Positions 62,660-64,000 of a DNA stretch of 64,000 nucleotides are shown here, piece after piece. The translations under genes were made by a program, and so were the position numbers. The notes beneath the pieces were generated by a model. It searched no databases and was not told the origin of the DNA. It saw only the letters and a program-made list of their open reading frames with translations. Position 1 is the stretch's first letter; each line of letters opens with the position of its first letter. Source of the DNA: Allacma fusca. Lineage: Eukaryota > Arthropoda > Collembola > Symphypleona > Sminthuridae. Where the stretch lies: NCBI GenBank assembly GCA_947179485.1, contig OX359248.1, positions 46,076,847-46,140,846 of the forward strand. Direction: 5' to 3'.

Positions 62660-64000
62660 GCATGGGGAAAATTCATTTTCGGGTGAGATGTGAGTTTCTT
62701 GTAAAATATATAAGAGTAAGAGTAGATCCCACAATAGGGTGGTATTTTAAATTTAATCTCTTCATATTTGGGGCATAGTACCAAATGCTGTTGCATTTCA
62801 GATTTAAAAAAAATATGGGCATTTGACCCTATAGCCCCGTGCTATTAAATGTACATAGAACGTTCTGTTTTTTCTCATGATATTTACTGTAAGGTTTTTA
62901 TTTTAGTAATATTTAACTATATGAGAGTTTTTTATCTCGCTATAAACATCCATAGACACATAACTATTACAATAATATTGTTTGATTTAAGATACGGTAC
63001 GAAATAAAATATTTCGGGGGAAAATAATGTGTAATTTATTATATTACACACTTGATATATGTATATATAAATATATATATATATATATTTAGAAAATATC
63101 CAGGAGAGATTATTTCCTCGTTTAATACATAATTACTTGTATACATATGTAAGGGCATTCGCAAGATATATAAATATATGAGAGAATTAGCGTAAGGACT
63201 AATTATTGAGCAAAAATATTTAAAATGAACTGTATATATCCAATTTAACCCCGTTATTGTCGATTGTGCTATAACACCCATATTTACAATATTGTACTGT
63301 GCATACATATGTATATTAGCTAGCTTTCCGCTAGGGTGTACTATATAGAGACAAATATTATAAAATACTACCTTCTAAGCTAAGGCTAATGAGCAAGTCA
63401 TTTCATGTGGTGATTACCGAGCACAATTTTTAAATCAGGGGCAAGCCATTCTACGCAATTATTCAGTTTCGGATTCAATATGCTTGACCTTCATTTGCTT
63501 TTTGAATTAATATTTTACCTGGGAGCTGGCATGCAAAAAATAAGTGATTTTGTAAGTGGAATTGCAAAAGAAATACCAGGCCCCGTGTCAGGTTAGTACA
63601 TCTCATGCTCTGGTATGGACATTTGAATGGAGTATCTGGGGGTTGGGAAAAGTTTTTCAAATTCCGAGAACCAGGGTCTTTCTGGAAATTTTCTGGGAAA
63701 TTCGAATTCAGAATTCTGTTGATCTACGCTATGGTAGAATTGAAAATTTCCCCCTAAATAAATCCCTGGTTCAGGAAGGAATTTTCGGAAAGTTTTTGAC
63801 CAGTTGTGAAAAACTTTGAGGAAGTTTTTGCAAGTTGTAACAACCTTTGGAGAATTTCTGAGACACGGTCGAAGAAAAAAAACTAGAAACTTCCCGACTC
63901 TTTGAAAATTCGTAATACTTTAGGGAAATTGAAATTCCCTCAGGCAATCCACACTTTTTAAGCAGTATTCTTATAAGAACCCGCACTTCAAAAAAATTCC
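62660..64000. other. Stretch downstream of the channel gene, no gene recognised
   Basis: It contains an AT microsatellite (63054-63090), a TACATATGTATAT palindrome near 63304, and near 63788-63851 two imperfect copies of a roughly 30-bp unit GGAAAGTTTTTGACCAGTTG / GGAAGTTTTTGCAAGTTG. No exon is supported. Confidence 0.4.
63054..63090 (+). repeat. AT microsatellite
   Basis: Imperfect TA run with ten uninterrupted units in the middle. Confidence 0.85.

Overview
The window looks like nuclear DNA from an arthropod: it is AT-rich and gene-poor, with short GT-AG exons, microsatellites and many remnants of DNA transposons. Both genes I can identify are animal genes, one a chloride-channel type known from arthropods. 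AT-richness plus recurrent TACATATGTA-type palindromes would fit a copepod such as a sea louse, but that placement is only a guess. Base calls and translations were read by eye, with no alignment run.

Layout. (1) At the left edge, on the minus strand, is the first coding exon of a Ras suppressor protein 1 (RSU1 / fly icarus) homologue. It has a TATA box just upstream, and the rest of the gene lies outside the window. (2) Positions 1.4-9.5 kb are a repeat-rich block. It holds an inverted family of about 165-bp degenerate satellite monomers and three non-autonomous hAT-type transposons. Each transposon has terminal inverted repeats and an 8-bp target duplication, and one is inserted inside another. 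(3) Positions about 9.5-55.9 kb contain no gene I can support. They hold microsatellites, two clear minisatellites (34.7 and 52.7 kb), a weaker 39-bp tandem repeat (12.4 kb), a Tc1/mariner-like remnant (29.9 kb) and a fold-back repeat (32.7-33.3 kb). (4) At 55.96-62.14 kb on the plus strand is a complete ten-exon gene for a Cys-loop ligand-gated chloride channel of the arthropod pHCl group. It gives a 491-residue protein in one unbroken reading frame across nine introns.

The two genes point away from each other, separated by about 55.6 kb. The pHCl start codon lies 12 bp after a good splice acceptor, so at least one non-coding first exon and the promoter must lie upstream, possibly inside this desert. 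No tRNA, rRNA or CRISPR array was recognised. The most notable feature is the set of three hAT-like elements. All share one architecture, terminal repeats plus dense arrays of a short motif, but the motif differs in each.
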